Shown: positions 8,252 through 18,031 of the stretch, in pieces | Layout: each line of letters begins with the position of its first letter | Position numbering within the stretch: position 1 is the first letter of the stretch | Assembly: GCF_002742685.1 (NCBI RefSeq) | Contig: NZ_PEDM01000005.1 | Coordinates: 1-64,000 of the forward strand | From: Anoxybacillus flavithermus | GTDB lineage: Bacteria > Bacillota > Bacilli > Bacillales > Anoxybacillaceae | Reading direction: 5' to 3' | Length of the DNA: 64,000 bases | Made by a program: the position numbers and the translations under genes | Notes under the pieces: generated by a model | Database searches by the model: none | Told to the model about the DNA's origin: nothing | Seen by the model: the letters and a program-made list of their open reading frames with translations, nothing else

Positions 8252-10669
8252 TTAATTTGCAACAATGTTCACTAATTTTCCTGGTACAGCGATCACTTTA
8301 CGCACCGTTTTTCCTTCAATTTGTTCTTTAATTTTTTCGTCCTCCATTGCCAATTGCTCAAGTTGCTCTTTCGTTGCATCTGCAGGAACGTGTAATTTCG
8401 CACGCACTTTTCCGTTTACTTGAATGACGATTTCAACTTCATCTTCAACTAATTTCGCTTCATCATATGCTGGCCAAGCCTCGTATGCAATCGTATTGTT
8501 ATGTCCAAGCTTCTCCCATAATTCCTCAGCAATATGAGGACAAACTGGCGACAATAACTTCACGAATCCTTCCATATACACTTTCGGTAATATAGGCGCT
8601 TTATATGCTTCGTTAATAAACACCATTAACTGTGAAATCGCTGTATTGAAACGAAGCGCTTCGTAATCTTCTGTTACTTTTTTCACTGTTTGATGATATA
8701 CGCGCTCAAGCGTATCTGTTTCTGGATTGTCAACGATTTTTGGATTTAATTCACCGTTTTCTTCAACAAATAAGCGCCATACACGATCTAAAAAGCGACG
8801 TGCACCGTCAAGCCCCTTTGTCGACCATGCAATCGATGCTTCTAAAGGACCCATAAACATTTCGTATAAACGTAATGTGTCCGCCCCATGACTTTCAACA
8901 ATATCGTCTGGGTTGACGACATTTCCTTTTGATTTGCTCATTTTTTCATTGTTTTCCCCAAGAATCATCCCTTGGTTGAATAGCTTTTGGAATGGCTCTT
9001 TTGTCGGCACAACGCCAATATCGTATAAAAACTTATGCCAAAAACGCGCGTATAGTAAGTGTAATACGGCATGTTCTGCCCCACCAATATAGATGTCAAC
9101 AGGTAGCCATTTTTCTAGTTTTTCAGGATCGGCTAATTGTTTATCGTTATGCGGATCGATGTAACGCAAGTAATACCAGCAGCTTCCTGCCCACTGTGGC
9201 ATCGTATTCGTTTCGCGGCGACCTTTTTTGCCTGTTTTCGGGTCAACAACGTTCACCCACTCTTCGATGTTTGCTAGTGGAGACTCTCCTGTGCCTGACG
9301 GTTTAATTTCATCTGTCTTCGGCAATACAAGTGGCAATTCTTCTTCTGGCACTGGTGTCATCGTTCCGTCTTCCCAATGGATAATCGGAATCGGTTCGCC
9401 CCAATAACGTTGGCGGCTAAATAACCAATCGCGAAGGCGATACGAAACTTTTTTCTCTCCTTTTCCGTTGGCCTCTAGCCATTCGATCATTTTTTTCGTT
9501 GCTTCTTCTTTATTTAAACCGTTTAAGAAATCAGAGTTCACATGTTCCCCGTCGCCTGTGTACGCTTCTTTTGAAATGTCGCCACCGGCAACGACTTGTT
9601 TGATCGGCAAATTGAATTTTTTCGCAAATTCATAATCTCGCTCATCATGCGCTGGTACCGCCATGATGGCGCCTGTACCGTAGCTCATTAGCACGTAATC
9701 AGCGATCCAAATCGGCAATTTTTCCCCATTGGCTGGGTTGATCGCATATGCTCCCGTAAATACACCTGTTTTTTCTTTCGCTAAATCGGTGCGCTCAAGA
9801 TCGCTTTTGCTTTGAATTTGTTTTAAATAAGCTTCAACCGCTTCTTTTTGCTCAGGTGTTGTAATTTTTTCAACGAGCGGATGTTCAGGGGCAAGCACGG
9901 CATAAGTGGCTCCAAATAACGTATCTGGACGCGTTGTAAACACCGTAAACGTTTCATCATGTCCATCAACTTGAAAATGAATATTTGCTCCTTCTGAACG
10001 GCCGATCCAGTTGCGTTGCATTTCTTTTATGCTTTCAGGCCAGTCTAATTCTTCTAAATCTTCAAGTAAACGGTCCGCATATGCTGTAATGCGAAGCATC
10101 CATTGTTTCATCGGCTTACGAATGACTGGGTGTCCCCCGCGCTCGCTTTTTCCATCGATCACTTCTTCATTCGCTAATACCGTCCCTAATGCTGGGCACC
10201 AGTTGACCGGCACTTCATCCATGTACGCTAATCCTTTTTCATATAGCTTTAAGAAAATCCATTGTGTCCATTTGTAATAGTTCGGATCAGTTGTATTCAC
10301 TTCGCGATCCCAGTCATATGAAAAACCGAGCGATTTAATTTGACGGCGGAAGTTGTTAATATTTTTTTCTGTAAATTCAGCTGGATCATTTCCTGTATCG
10401 AGCGCATATTGCTCGGCTGGCAATCCGAACGCATCCCACCCCATCGGATGCAATACGTTATATCCTTGCATGCGCTTCATGCGCGCTAAAATGTCCGTTG
10501 CTGTGTATCCTTCTGGATGACCGACGTGCAATCCCGCCCCTGATGGATATGGGAACATGTCAAGCGCATAAAACTTTCGCTTTCCGTCGTCTTCTGTCGT
10601 TTTGAACGTTTTATTTTCTTCCCAATACTTTTGCCATTTTTTTTCGATTTCACGATGATTAAAACTCAC
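8252..10669 (-). CDS. leuS: Leucyl-tRNA synthetase
   Basis: 805 aa, full length for bacterial LeuRS. The class I signatures are present: HVGH at about residues 48-51 within [14 protein letters not shown] and KMSKSKGN at about 575. The CP1 editing domain contains the TTRPDT motif. It charges tRNA-Leu in the cytoplasm. A Leu-type T-box leader directly upstream (10712-10955) indicates control by uncharged tRNA-Leu. Ribosome binding site AAAAGGAGG. Confidence 0.98.
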   Translation of the reverse strand: MSFNHREIEKKWQKYWEENKTFKTTEDDGKRKFYALDMFPYPSGAGLHVGHPEGYTATDILARMKRMQGYNVLHPMGWDAFGLPAEQYALDTGNDPAEFTEKNINNFRRQIKSLGFSYDWDREVNTTDPNYYKWTQWIFLKLYEKGLAYMDEVPVNWCPALGTVLANEEVIDGKSERGGHPVIRKPMKQWMLRITAYADRLLEDLEELDWPESIKEMQRNWIGRSEGANIHFQVDGHDETFTVFTTRPDTLFGATYAVLAPEHPLVEKITTPEQKEAVEAYLKQIQSKSDLERTDLAKEKTGVFTGAYAINPANGEKLPIWIADYVLMSYGTGAIMAVPAHDERDYEFAKKFNLPIKQVVAGGDISKEAYTGDGEHVNSDFLNGLNKEEATKKMIEWLEANGKGEKKVSYRLRDWLFSRQRYWGEPIPIIHWEDGTMTPVPEEELPLVLPKTDEIKPSGTGESPLANIEEWVNVVDPKTGKKGRRETNTMPQWAGSCWYYLRYIDPHNDKQLADPEKLEKWLPVDIYIGGAEHAVLHLLYARFWHKFLYDIGVVPTKEPFQKLFNQGMILGENNEKMSKSKGNVVNPDDIVESHGADTLRLYEMFMGPLEASIAWSTKGLDGARRFLDRVWRLFVEENGELNPKIVDNPETDTLERVYHQTVKKVTEDYEALRFNTAISQLMVFINEAYKAPILPKVYMEGFVKLLSPVCPHIAEELWEKLGHNNTIAYEAWPAYDEAKLVEDEVEIVIQVNGKVRAKLHVPADATKEQLEQLAMEDEKIKEQIEGKTVRKVIAVPGKLVNIVAN

Positions 10670-10711
10670 GTGACAAACCTCCTTTTAATCCATTTTTAAC
10701 AAAAATGAAAA

Positions 10712-10955
10712 ACAAAAAACCTCTCATCCCAAAAAGGGACGAGAGGATTCTCCCGCGGTACCACCCTTGTTAGCGCACGAATCGTGCACTCACTTTCATC
10801 ATTAACGCAGATTCACGGCGCATGCTACTTCATTCGCATACGCGACTCCAAGGCGAGTTCGTAAACAAACTTCGGTTGACTCGCACCACCCGTCAACTCT
10901 CTGCATGCCATTTGTTTACTACTACTCCTTTTCACCGTCATTTTCCATTATTTCA
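10712..10955 (-). promoter_or_regulatory. T-box riboswitch (leucine) of leuS
   Basis: The conserved T-box AAGGGTGGTACCGCGG lies at 10768-10753, followed by a strong terminator (CCTCTCaTCCC / GGGAcGAGAGG with T-run, about 10714-10746). Its TGGT matches the ACCA end expected for tRNA-Leu with A73. Upstream, the Stem I region contains the AGAGAG...GGTGGTGCGAG pattern, and in GAACTCGCCTTGGAGT a CTC triplet (10857-10855) fits a Leu specifier codon. Binding of uncharged tRNA would favour the antiterminator and allow leuS transcription. Confidence 0.93.
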
Positions 10956-11135
10956 TTATACACATTATTTTAAAAAATTTACACCCTCGTTGCAAGTGTA
11001 TTTAAGTGTTGTTTCATAACTAAAAAATATAACAAATTTTCATATAAATGAAAAATTCGAAATTTCATTTACTTTTTATTACTTTTTTTATAATCAAGAT
11101 GTTTTATAATAAATTTTAGAAAGGAAGGATAAATA

Positions 11136-11639
11136 ATGAAAAATTTACACCTATTCTTTTTATTTTTCATTCTTGTTTTTATATCCCCAATCTCTTCATT
11201 GGCTCAGAAACCCCAAGGAGATGACTCAGATTGTGTCGTTTGTGGTGAAGCAACATATAAAGTTACAAAAATTAGTGGGCCTTCTCTTGTTACTGAAAAG
11301 TTTCAAACTTATTTAACCTCAGCATGGGCCTATTCTGACCGCTATGTATGGTCAGAAACTACTACAACTACGTTACAAATTACAGGTGGAGCAACCTTTG
11401 ATATCACTGAAGCTATTAAAAACCAACTTAACTTAAGTTGGTCGAAAAGCAAATCTTATTCTGTAGCTATTCAAATTCCTGCAGATAAAAATAAATACTC
11501 AAAGCTTGGATTATTTGGTGATTTTAATAAATACTATGTAAAAGTAGTAAAAGATAAATTTGGTCAAGAAACAACCTCCCACCATGACGCATACGAGCCA
11601 ACTTCAACTCATTATTTAAAGGTAGTTTACAAAAACTAA
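11136..11639 (+). CDS. Secreted beta-rich protein of unknown function
   Basis: Not recognised. The 167-aa product has a clear signal peptide (hydrophobic core LFFLFFILVFISPI, cleavage probably after SSLAQ) and, just after it, a CVVC pair. The mature part alternates Ser/Thr and hydrophobic residues, including a five-Thr run followed by LQITGG, which suggests amphipathic beta strands. The region is clearly more AT-rich than the flanking housekeeping genes. It is followed 23 nt later by a lipoprotein gene, probably in one operon, ending at a shared terminator. Confidence 0.8.
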   Translation: MKNLHLFFLFFILVFISPISSLAQKPQGDDSDCVVCGEATYKVTKISGPSLVTEKFQTYLTSAWAYSDRYVWSETTTTTLQITGGATFDITEAIKNQLNLSWSKSKSYSVAIQIPADKNKYSKLGLFGDFNKYYVKVVKDKFGQETTSHHDAYEPTSTHYLKVVYKN

Positions 11640-11662
11640 GCTAAAGAAGGGTAGTAGTGCTT

Positions 11663-12439
11663 ATGATTAAAAAATCTTTTCTCATTTTCTGTACACTTGT
11701 CAGTTTTCTTATTCTCGGATGCCAGTCGGAACACATAAAAGGATTTATTGTTTTCGGGAAATGGGACGGTGTATATGTAGCCAAAAAAGATGATCCTTTC
11801 GTTCTTAATTTCATTTTATTAAGTGACAGCCCTCTAACAAACGTGACATCTATCGATTTTCCCGAAATCTCACACGCAATCGAGGACATGCAATATGATC
11901 TTATCGAAGGTGATAAATATAAAGACTTTCAATTATTTAATATCGCTGTAAATTTACGTTTACAAGAAGTAAGTAGCGCGATACTATCTAAAATAACTCT
12001 CATATTTGATCAAAAATATAAAGAGACATTCCCGATCGGTCAAATCAAATTAGCTGTAGACGAGAAAGGAATATTTACTCCACAAAATGAGTATGTGACA
12101 GCTTATCCAAATACGCAATTTTTTCAAGCAAAGCTGAAAAACATTTCAAACCATACGATTCAAATAAAGGGTGTAACTGTAGAAAACACTTATTTACAGA
12201 CAAAAGATGTAAAAATAAACGATAAATCAGAAAAACGGAGTGTAAGTCCAAACGAAACAATAAATATGTATTTTACTCTTGCTGAAAAGGCAGAACAAAA
12301 CGCTCACTTTTATATTGTTACACCAAAAATTGAATATGAATTAGCAGGAAAAGCATCAAGCACATATATCGATCCCGTTTTTTACGGGATGACAAACCTT
12401 ACCAAAGAAAAACTAGATGACATTTTGAAGCAAAACTAA
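11663..12439 (+). CDS. Predicted lipoprotein of unknown function
   Basis: About 258 aa with a type II signal peptide: IKKSFLIFCTLVSFLILGC, where ILGC is the lipobox and the Cys would be lipidated. The mature part is not recognised; two segments look like immunoglobulin-like beta folds (VTSIDFPEIS..., KNISNHTIQIKGVTVEN). The ATG at 11663 is preferred; a GTG at 11657 is also possible. It forms an AT-rich pair with the secreted protein upstream, inserted between leuS and ytzC; a joint role at the cell surface is inference. Confidence 0.8.
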   Translation: MIKKSFLIFCTLVSFLILGCQSEHIKGFIVFGKWDGVYVAKKDDPFVLNFILLSDSPLTNVTSIDFPEISHAIEDMQYDLIEGDKYKDFQLFNIAVNLRLQEVSSAILSKITLIFDQKYKETFPIGQIKLAVDEKGIFTPQNEYVTAYPNTQFFQAKLKNISNHTIQIKGVTVENTYLQTKDVKINDKSEKRSVSPNETINMYFTLAEKAEQNAHFYIVTPKIEYELAGKASSTYIDPVFYGMTNLTKEKLDDILKQN

Positions 12440-12444
12440 ACTAT

Positions 12445-12472
12445 CCCCCACCCGGAGCATGTCCGAGTGGGG
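12445..12472. terminator. Terminator of the secreted protein/lipoprotein pair
   Basis: CCCCACcCGGa-gcatgt-cCGaGTGGGG, a GC-rich hairpin just after the lipoprotein stop codon and before a convergent small gene. Confidence 0.7.
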
Positions 12473-12475
12473 AAA

Positions 12476-12616
12476 TTACGTTTCATTATGATATTCCGCT
12501 TTTGCTTCTTGCCCTTTTTTCGCATTCCTTTGTTTCACTTCTTTTACCGGATCACCGAAATCTTTCGCATGCAACGTTTTTTGTTCTGGATTGTTTTGTT
12601 TCGAACGTTTTTTCAT
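12476..12616 (-). CDS. Small highly charged protein, possibly spore-associated
   Basis: A 46-aa Lys/Glu/Asn/Gln-rich protein (MKKRSKQNNPEQKTLHAKDF...) with no Cys or Trp. The ATG at 12616 is preceded by a perfect GGAGG. Size and composition resemble minor acid-soluble spore proteins, but I cannot assign it to a named family. It follows ytzC by 10 nt on the same strand. Confidence 0.6.
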   Translation of the reverse strand: MKKRSKQNNPEQKTLHAKDFGDPVKEVKQRNAKKGQEAKAEYHNET

Positions 12617-12626
12617 CGTTTTCCTC

Positions 12627-12890
12627 CTAGTGACGAAGTAAAATCATATCGTTTTGTAATTGTTCAAGCTGCAGGCGCATGCGATGCAATTGCTCGCGCT
12701 GTTGGGCGTTACAGCTTAACGAAAAATGCGCCAAATCGGTCACGGCATGTTCGAGCATTTGCTGGGCTTTTACATATTCTGTATCGTTATAATGTTCAAG
12801 CTTGCTTGCTTCTGTATATTGCTCTTTTGCATAGCGAAGCACATCTTCACAATGCTGCAAAAATTCATCCATCGACTGTCTTGTTGCCAT
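12627..12890 (-). CDS. ytzC: YtzC family protein (DUF2524)
   Basis: About 87 aa, predicted to be all-helical with heptad-like Leu spacing (QREQLHRMRLQLEQLQNDM at the C-terminus). It matches the B. subtilis YtzC family, function unknown, and lies next to ytqA as in B. subtilis. The ATG at 12890 is chosen over 12896 because AAGGAAGGG would otherwise touch the start codon. Divergent from ytqA. Confidence 0.82.
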   Translation of the reverse strand: MATRQSMDEFLQHCEDVLRYAKEQYTEASKLEHYNDTEYVKAQQMLEHAVTDLAHFSLSCNAQQREQLHRMRLQLEQLQNDMILLRH

Positions 12891-13014
12891 ACGCATCCCT
12901 TCCTTTCTTTCGTATCGCTTTATAGTTTGTACATTTTCTTGTCATTTATCACAGCACCGTTGAGTTTCTCGCTTGAAACGTGCTACAATGCTAAAATGAT
13001 GTGAGGTGATAAAT

Positions 13015-13965
13015 ATGAATCCTTTTCCATATACGAACGACAAGAAACGATACCATACGTGGAATTATCATTTACGCCAAACGTTCGGTGAAAAAGTGTT
13101 TAAAGTGTCGCTTGATGCAGGATTTGATTGTCCGAATCGTGATGGCACCGTCGCGTATGGCGGTTGCACATTTTGTAGCGCAGCTGGTTCTGGTGATTTT
13201 GCAGGTAGACGAATGGACGACTTAGTAACGCAATTTCATACGATTAAAGAAAAAATGCATACGAAATGGAAAGATGGCAAATACATCGCCTATTTTCAAG
13301 CGTTCACAAATACGCATGCCCCCGTTGACGTCTTGCGTGAAAAATTCGAATCGGTGTTACATTTAGAAGGTGTCGTCGGTTTATCAATCGCTACACGCCC
13401 CGATTGTTTACCTGACGATGTCGTTGACTATTTAGCCGAATTGAATGAACGAACGTATTTATGGGTCGAGCTTGGCTTGCAAACCGTTCATGAACAAACG
13501 GCTACTTTAATTAACCGCGCACATGACTTTTCGTGCTATGTAGAAGGGGTACAAAAGCTACGCAAACACGGTATTCGTGTTTGTGCCCATATTATTAACG
13601 GATTACCGCTTGAAACGTATGACATGATGATGGAAACAGCAAAAACGGTCGCTCATTTAGATGTGCAAGGCATTAAAATTCATTTGCTTCATTTGCTAAA
13701 AGGAACGCCGATGGTGAAACAATATGAAAAAGGAATGCTTCACTTTTTAACGTTCGATGAGTATGTTCAACTCGTTTGTGATCAGTTAGAAGTATTGCCA
13801 CCAGAGATGATTGTTCATCGCATTACAGGTGACGGCCCTATCGATTTAATGATCGGTCCGATGTGGAGCGTCAATAAGTGGGAAGTGTTAAATGCCATCG
13901 ATGCTGAATTGGAGCGACGCAATAGTTATCAAGGAAAAAAATATGTGCGAAAGGAAGAAAGATGA
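13015..13965 (+). CDS. ytqA: Radical SAM protein YtqA (MnmL), tRNA wobble-uridine modification
   Basis: A 316-aa radical SAM protein of the TIGR01212 type. The cluster-binding cysteines are in CPNRDGTVAYGGCTFC (C-x11-C-x2-C). In B. subtilis, YtqA has been proposed as MnmL, acting on cmnm5U34 to yield nm5U34, the substrate of the methylase YtqB. The ATG at 13015 sits behind AGGTGA; a GTG at 13006 overlaps that site and is less likely. It overlaps ytqB by 4 nt. Confidence 0.9.
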   Translation: MNPFPYTNDKKRYHTWNYHLRQTFGEKVFKVSLDAGFDCPNRDGTVAYGGCTFCSAAGSGDFAGRRMDDLVTQFHTIKEKMHTKWKDGKYIAYFQAFTNTHAPVDVLREKFESVLHLEGVVGLSIATRPDCLPDDVVDYLAELNERTYLWVELGLQTVHEQTATLINRAHDFSCYVEGVQKLRKHGIRVCAHIINGLPLETYDMMMETAKTVAHLDVQGIKIHLLHLLKGTPMVKQYEKGMLHFLTFDEYVQLVCDQLEVLPPEMIVHRITGDGPIDLMIGPMWSVNKWEVLNAIDAELERRNSYQGKKYVRKEER

Positions 13966-14537
13966 TGAAACTGATGCGCATTTTACCGTTTGCGCGCTCG
14001 CTTATCGACTTAGCGGTCAAAGAGGGGGATATCGTCATCGATGCAACGGTTGGTAACGGCCACGATACGCTTTATTTAGCTGAACGTGTCGGACCGTCTG
14101 GACATGTGTTCGGGTTCGACATTCAAGCACAAGCAATTGAAAATACGACAAAACGATTGCGTGAACATCATATGGACGCATGGGTCACGCTCGTACAAGC
14201 AAGCCACGCGGAGCTGCTTAGTCACATTCCTCCACAATACAAAGGACGCATAACCGGTGCGATGTTTAATCTCGGTTATTTGCCCGGGGGAGATAAACAA
14301 ATTGTCACAAAGCCAAACTCAACGATTGCCGCCATTGAGCAATTGCTTGAAATCATGGCTCCTGAAGGAATCATCGTTCTCGTCATTTACCACGGTCATC
14401 CCGAAGGAGCAATCGAACGTGATGCCCTTTTGCAATACGTTTCAACAATCGATCAACAGCGTGCACACGTCGTACGATACGAATTTATAAATCAAATCAA
14501 TCATCCACCGTTTATTGTTGCGATTGAGAAGAGGTAA
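13962..14537 (+). CDS. mnmM: tRNA nm5U34 methyltransferase YtqB (MnmM)
   Basis: A 191-aa class I SAM-dependent methyltransferase with the glycine-rich motif I (VIDATVGNGHDTLYLAE, about residues 24-40) and motif II acid in VFGFDIQ. The GAMFNLGYLPGGDK segment is the signature of the YtqB family. In B. subtilis, MnmM methylates nm5U34 to mnm5U34 in tRNA. The ATGA overlap with ytqA implies translational coupling of the two steps. Confidence 0.92.
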   Translation: MMKLMRILPFARSLIDLAVKEGDIVIDATVGNGHDTLYLAERVGPSGHVFGFDIQAQAIENTTKRLREHHMDAWVTLVQASHAELLSHIPPQYKGRITGAMFNLGYLPGGDKQIVTKPNSTIAAIEQLLEIMAPEGIIVLVIYHGHPEGAIERDALLQYVSTIDQQRAHVVRYEFINQINHPPFIVAIEKR

Positions 14538-14630
14538 AATTCGAATAAACAACACATTTGGATAAAAATATGTTAATATATGAAATATAAATTCAGAGCA
14601 ACAAACATTCATTAAGGTGGGGAGAGGCTT

Positions 14631-15341
14631 ATGCGCAATATTTTTCCGTTACTACTTGGCTTATTGTTCATAGCTAGTTTATCAACTCCAGCCCTTGCCA
14701 ATTTGTCGCCCGAAGAAAACGAATGGTATAAAAAACTCAACAATCTCAAGGGTAATGAACAAGTAATCGTCGTCACAACTGATAATGAAAACGTAAAGAG
14801 TGGAATACTCGCTTTTTATGAGAAAGAAAAAGGAGTTTGGAAAAAAGTATTTCCCGATATCCCCGTTGTTATTGGGAAAAATGGGATGACTAAAAACAAA
14901 AAAGAAGGCGACGGAAAAACTCCTTCTGGTGTCTTCCCAATCGGTACTGCATTTGGGACAGGTAAAAAACCAGCATCATTAAAAATACCCTATCGCCAAG
15001 CAACAAAGTACGACTATTGGGTCGATGATCCTTCATCACCGGACTATAACCGCTGGATCTATTATCGCAGGAACCCCAAAAAACGTTGGAAATCGTTTGA
15101 ACGATTAGCTCATCCTCTCTATAAGCATGCTATTGTTATTCGTTATAACGATGAACCTGTTGTAAAAGGAAAAGGTAGTGCTATTTTTATACATATTTGG
15201 AACAAAAAATCCGGACATACACTTGGTTGTATTGCTACATCTGAAACCAATGTATTAAAAATAATGAAAGCTCTCGATCAAAAAAAGAATCCGATCATCG
15301 TAATCAGTACAAAAAAAGAAAAGTTACAAATGCTTAAATAG
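14631..15341 (+). CDS. Secreted L,D-transpeptidase (YkuD domain)
   Basis: 236 aa with a signal peptide (MRNIFPLLLGLLFIASLST...ALA) and a YkuD catalytic domain in the C-terminal half. The active-site signature is intact: HIWNKKSGHTLGCIATSE, with the catalytic Cys in LGC. Such enzymes form 3-3 cross-links or attach proteins to peptidoglycan outside the membrane. No LysM or other wall-binding domain is present. It has its own 93-nt upstream region and GGTGGGGAGAGG as ribosome binding site. Confidence 0.88.
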   Translation: MRNIFPLLLGLLFIASLSTPALANLSPEENEWYKKLNNLKGNEQVIVVTTDNENVKSGILAFYEKEKGVWKKVFPDIPVVIGKNGMTKNKKEGDGKTPSGVFPIGTAFGTGKKPASLKIPYRQATKYDYWVDDPSSPDYNRWIYYRRNPKKRWKSFERLAHPLYKHAIVIRYNDEPVVKGKGSAIFIHIWNKKSGHTLGCIATSETNVLKIMKALDQKKNPIIVISTKKEKLQMLK

Positions 15342-15421
15342 TTTGGACATATCATGTATTGTTTTGCAGTGACTTGAACTCCAGCTAGACGAAAGCCTTG
15401 ACTCTAAGATAGTTATAGCTT

Positions 15422-15449
15422 CCCCCCTAACATAAATGGCATAGGGGGG
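15422..15449. repeat. Perfect GC-rich inverted repeat
   Basis: CCCCCCTA-12 nt-TAGGGGGG, an 8-bp perfect stem in the gap between two convergent genes (L,D-transpeptidase and ytpB). It could act as a terminator for the plus strand, although only TAAAAAT follows it. Confidence 0.55.
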
Positions 15450-15483
15450 TAAAAATGAGAAGGTGTCCGTCTCTCATCTTCTC
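15450..15483 (-). terminator. Terminator of ytpB
   Basis: On the minus strand GAGAAG...CTTCTC is followed by ATTTTTA, immediately after the ytpB stop codon. Confidence 0.6.
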
Positions 15484-16552
15484 ACGCATACATCCATCTT
15501 TGCCATTTTCGATACATTCGACCGTTCCAGTAAAAGAAGTGAGATGTCATGCCGCCAGAACGCAACAATTGTTTCGCTAGCTTACGAATGGTTTCTTGCT
15601 CATGCACTTTTTCATCTGATAAATATAATCCGAGCAAGCCACGATGGATAAAGCGATGAAATTCACGATGTGGCAATTGTGCAATATGGCGATCTGCTTC
15701 TTCAATGAAATGACGTAAACGAGCAAATAGCGTCTCCTCATTCGGATAATAAAAGCAAAAATTTAAATCTCCACCTTGTCGGTCTTCCTCTTGATCAATG
15801 AAGTAATCAAGCAAAATGTGTAGCCCTTGTACATATGGAAAATAGCTGTTGCGCACACGTTGTGCAAGAAGCTGATCGAACGCATCGTTGCAGGCGTAAG
15901 CAACTAAACAAAAGATACCGAGCGTTGAACCAGAACAAGCGGAAAATTCGTACCACTCCATTTTCGGCAACGATGCTTCATGTTTAGCGAACCATTGCTT
16001 CAAGCGCGGAATGCGCTCTTCTTTTTTTACATGTTTATGTACTTGTAAGTCACAATAATATGATGCAAGTTCATGTAAAAATGGAGCGATCACTTCATAA
16101 TGTTGAACTCCTTCCAACATTTCTTGACACGTATCGACAAGGGCATGCAAATAGCCACCGTCATCTTGTTCCGCACGATAGCGATAATATGCCTCTTTTT
16201 TTGCCCCGATAGTTAACGCATGGATCATTGAATCGTGCAATGCACGAAAGTCAGTCGGATCAAGCGATGTGCTGCGATCACATAAATTATCGAGGTAATC
16301 GCTAATCGTTTGATAAGCAACGATAAAACGAATGCATCGCTCCATTTCTTTTCCTGCAAGCAAAGATAAAATCGCGCCTCCCTCGCAATGAAACGTTTTT
16401 GTTGCGATGCTCGCTAACGCTTGTTTGCGCAATTCTTCATCCGGAATACCTTCTGCTCTTTTTTTCCAAACAGCTAGTTCGCGGTGAACAAGCGGAAAAA
16501 CGCGACGATACACAGCTCGCATGAGACTAAACGGATTTGTTGGAACGCTCAA
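15482..16552 (-). CDS. ytpB: Tetraprenyl-beta-curcumene synthase YtpB (DUF2600)
   Basis: A C35 sesquarterpene cyclase. The DUF2600 family is all-helical and lacks the usual DDxxD; the Asp-rich motifs DYLDNLCDRS and FIDQEEDRQGGD are visible. In B. subtilis YtpB converts heptaprenyl diphosphate to tetraprenyl-beta-curcumene. The TTG at 16552 is best placed after AGAGGTGA; a GTG at 16561 overlaps it. The start lies inside the end of ytpA (26-35 nt overlap), so translation is probably coupled. Confidence 0.88.
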   Translation of the reverse strand: MSVPTNPFSLMRAVYRRVFPLVHRELAVWKKRAEGIPDEELRKQALASIATKTFHCEGGAILSLLAGKEMERCIRFIVAYQTISDYLDNLCDRSTSLDPTDFRALHDSMIHALTIGAKKEAYYRYRAEQDDGGYLHALVDTCQEMLEGVQHYEVIAPFLHELASYYCDLQVHKHVKKEERIPRLKQWFAKHEASLPKMEWYEFSACSGSTLGIFCLVAYACNDAFDQLLAQRVRNSYFPYVQGLHILLDYFIDQEEDRQGGDLNFCFYYPNEETLFARLRHFIEEADRHIAQLPHREFHRFIHRGLLGLYLSDEKVHEQETIRKLAKQLLRSGGMTSHFFYWNGRMYRKWQRWMYA

Positions 16553-17345
16553 TAAGCTCACCTCTTTGCAGTTGCAACGTCAAAAACGTATGGGCATATA
16601 AAAATACTTGTTCACGTTCAAGTTCGTTAAAAATCTCGTGATATAGTTTTGGCCATTCTTTATACACTTTTTCACTTACCGTCAACTGATCAAACCATGA
16701 TTTCACTGCGCTTTTATCGACAATTTTATCATCTCCCGCCTGCATAACAAGCATCGGAATGTCTGGTAAATCTGCAATTTTCTCATGAGCAATACGAATG
16801 GCTTTGACTAACTCGCGATACCAACGAACAGACACTTTTGTCACATATAATGAATCATTTTTATCCATCTCGCGCACTTCTTCGTTTCGGGTAGCCATCT
16901 CTACCGTTAGCCCCGACGGAAATCGCTTTTTCGGATGAATGACATTTAAAATGCGTGAGGCGATTTCAAGTGCTTTGGACGGATAGTGAACGAGCCCTAA
17001 ACATGGAGAAGATAAAATGACACCACGCACAGGAAGACGCTTTTCTTGCAATGTACGAATGACAACAAGCCCGCCCATGCTGTGACCGAGTAAAAAAATC
17101 GGTTGTTCATACACGCTTGCTTCATGCACCCAGCTTGCGACTGCTTCAATATATTCGTCAAAGGAATCAATATGTCCTCTTCGACTGCGTGATGTCGTTC
17201 CTTGCCCCGGTAAATCTCCTGCAACAACATGAAAACCGCGCATGCGAAACATTTCAATAAGCCATTTGTACCGACCATGGTGTTCAGCTGCACCGTGAAC
17301 GATCACGATCGTTCCTTTCGCGTTTTCTCCTTCCCATTTCCACAT
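16527..17345 (-). CDS. ytpA: Alpha/beta hydrolase, lysophospholipase YtpA
   Basis: 272 aa, serine hydrolase_4 type. The nucleophile elbow is GHSMGG with Ser89, and VIVHGAAEHHGRY is the oxyanion-hole region of monoglyceride lipase-like enzymes. B. subtilis YtpA was linked to formation of the lysophospholipid bacilysocin. It is the first gene of the ytpA-ytpB pair and is divergent from ytoA. Confidence 0.87.
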   Translation of the reverse strand: MWKWEGENAKGTIVIVHGAAEHHGRYKWLIEMFRMRGFHVVAGDLPGQGTTSRSRRGHIDSFDEYIEAVASWVHEASVYEQPIFLLGHSMGGLVVIRTLQEKRLPVRGVILSSPCLGLVHYPSKALEIASRILNVIHPKKRFPSGLTVEMATRNEEVREMDKNDSLYVTKVSVRWYRELVKAIRIAHEKIADLPDIPMLVMQAGDDKIVDKSAVKSWFDQLTVSEKVYKEWPKLYHEIFNELEREQVFLYAHTFLTLQLQRGELIERSNKSV

Positions 17346-17427
17346 ATACTTCCCCCCTCTATATTTACGAATAGCCGAAAAATTTGTACACTAAATATAA
17401 CAAATCGAAACGAAAGGGACGAGTGAA

Positions 17428-17958
17428 ATGATTTATCCTTATAAAGAACATACACCAAACATCGCACCTTCCGCTTTCATTGCAGATTACGTTACCATTA
17501 CAGGCGATGTAACAATCGGAGAGGAAACGAGCGTTTGGTTTAACACGGTCATTCGTGGAGATGTTGCACCAACGATCATCGGCAACCGTGTAAATATTCA
17601 AGACAACTCTGTCCTTCATCAAAGTCCAAACAATCCACTTATCATTGAAGATGATGTCACCGTTGGCCATCAAGTCATTTTACATAGTGCCATCATTAGA
17701 AAAGGAGCGCTCATCGGTATGGGTTCCATTGTTTTAGACGGCGCTGAAATTGGTGAAGGGGCTTTTATCGGCGCTGGCAGTCTTGTGCCACAAGGGAAAA
17801 AAATCCCGCCACGCACACTTGCATTCGGTCGCCCTACGAAAGTGATTCGTGAATTAACTGAAGAAGATGAGCGTGAAATGGCACGCATTCGCCGTGAGTA
17901 TGTCGAAAAAGGACAATATTATAAATCACTTCAAGTAAACAAACCACGCGACAAATAA
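17428..17958 (+). CDS. ytoA: Gamma-carbonic-anhydrase-like hexapeptide protein YtoA
   Basis: 176 aa forming a left-handed beta helix of hexapeptide repeats (VTITGDVTIGEETSVWFNTVIRGD...). Three histidines at about 64, 81 and 86 (SVLHQ, VGHQVILH) match the zinc ligands of gamma-class carbonic anhydrases. Enzyme activity of YtoA proteins is not well established. The terminator overlaps the stop codon. Confidence 0.9.
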   Translation: MIYPYKEHTPNIAPSAFIADYVTITGDVTIGEETSVWFNTVIRGDVAPTIIGNRVNIQDNSVLHQSPNNPLIIEDDVTVGHQVILHSAIIRKGALIGMGSIVLDGAEIGEGAFIGAGSLVPQGKKIPPRTLAFGRPTKVIRELTEEDEREMARIRREYVEKGQYYKSLQVNKPRDK

Positions 17959-17971
17959 GCGTGGTATTTTT
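17944..17971 (+). terminator. Terminator of ytoA
   Basis: CCACGC-gacaaataa-GCGTGG followed by TATTTTT. The left arm is inside the last codons of ytoA. Confidence 0.85.
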
Positions 17972-18031
17972 ACATTGTTTTATTATTTACTTAACATATG
18001 TATTTTATCATAAAAGCAGGGGGATTTGCTT

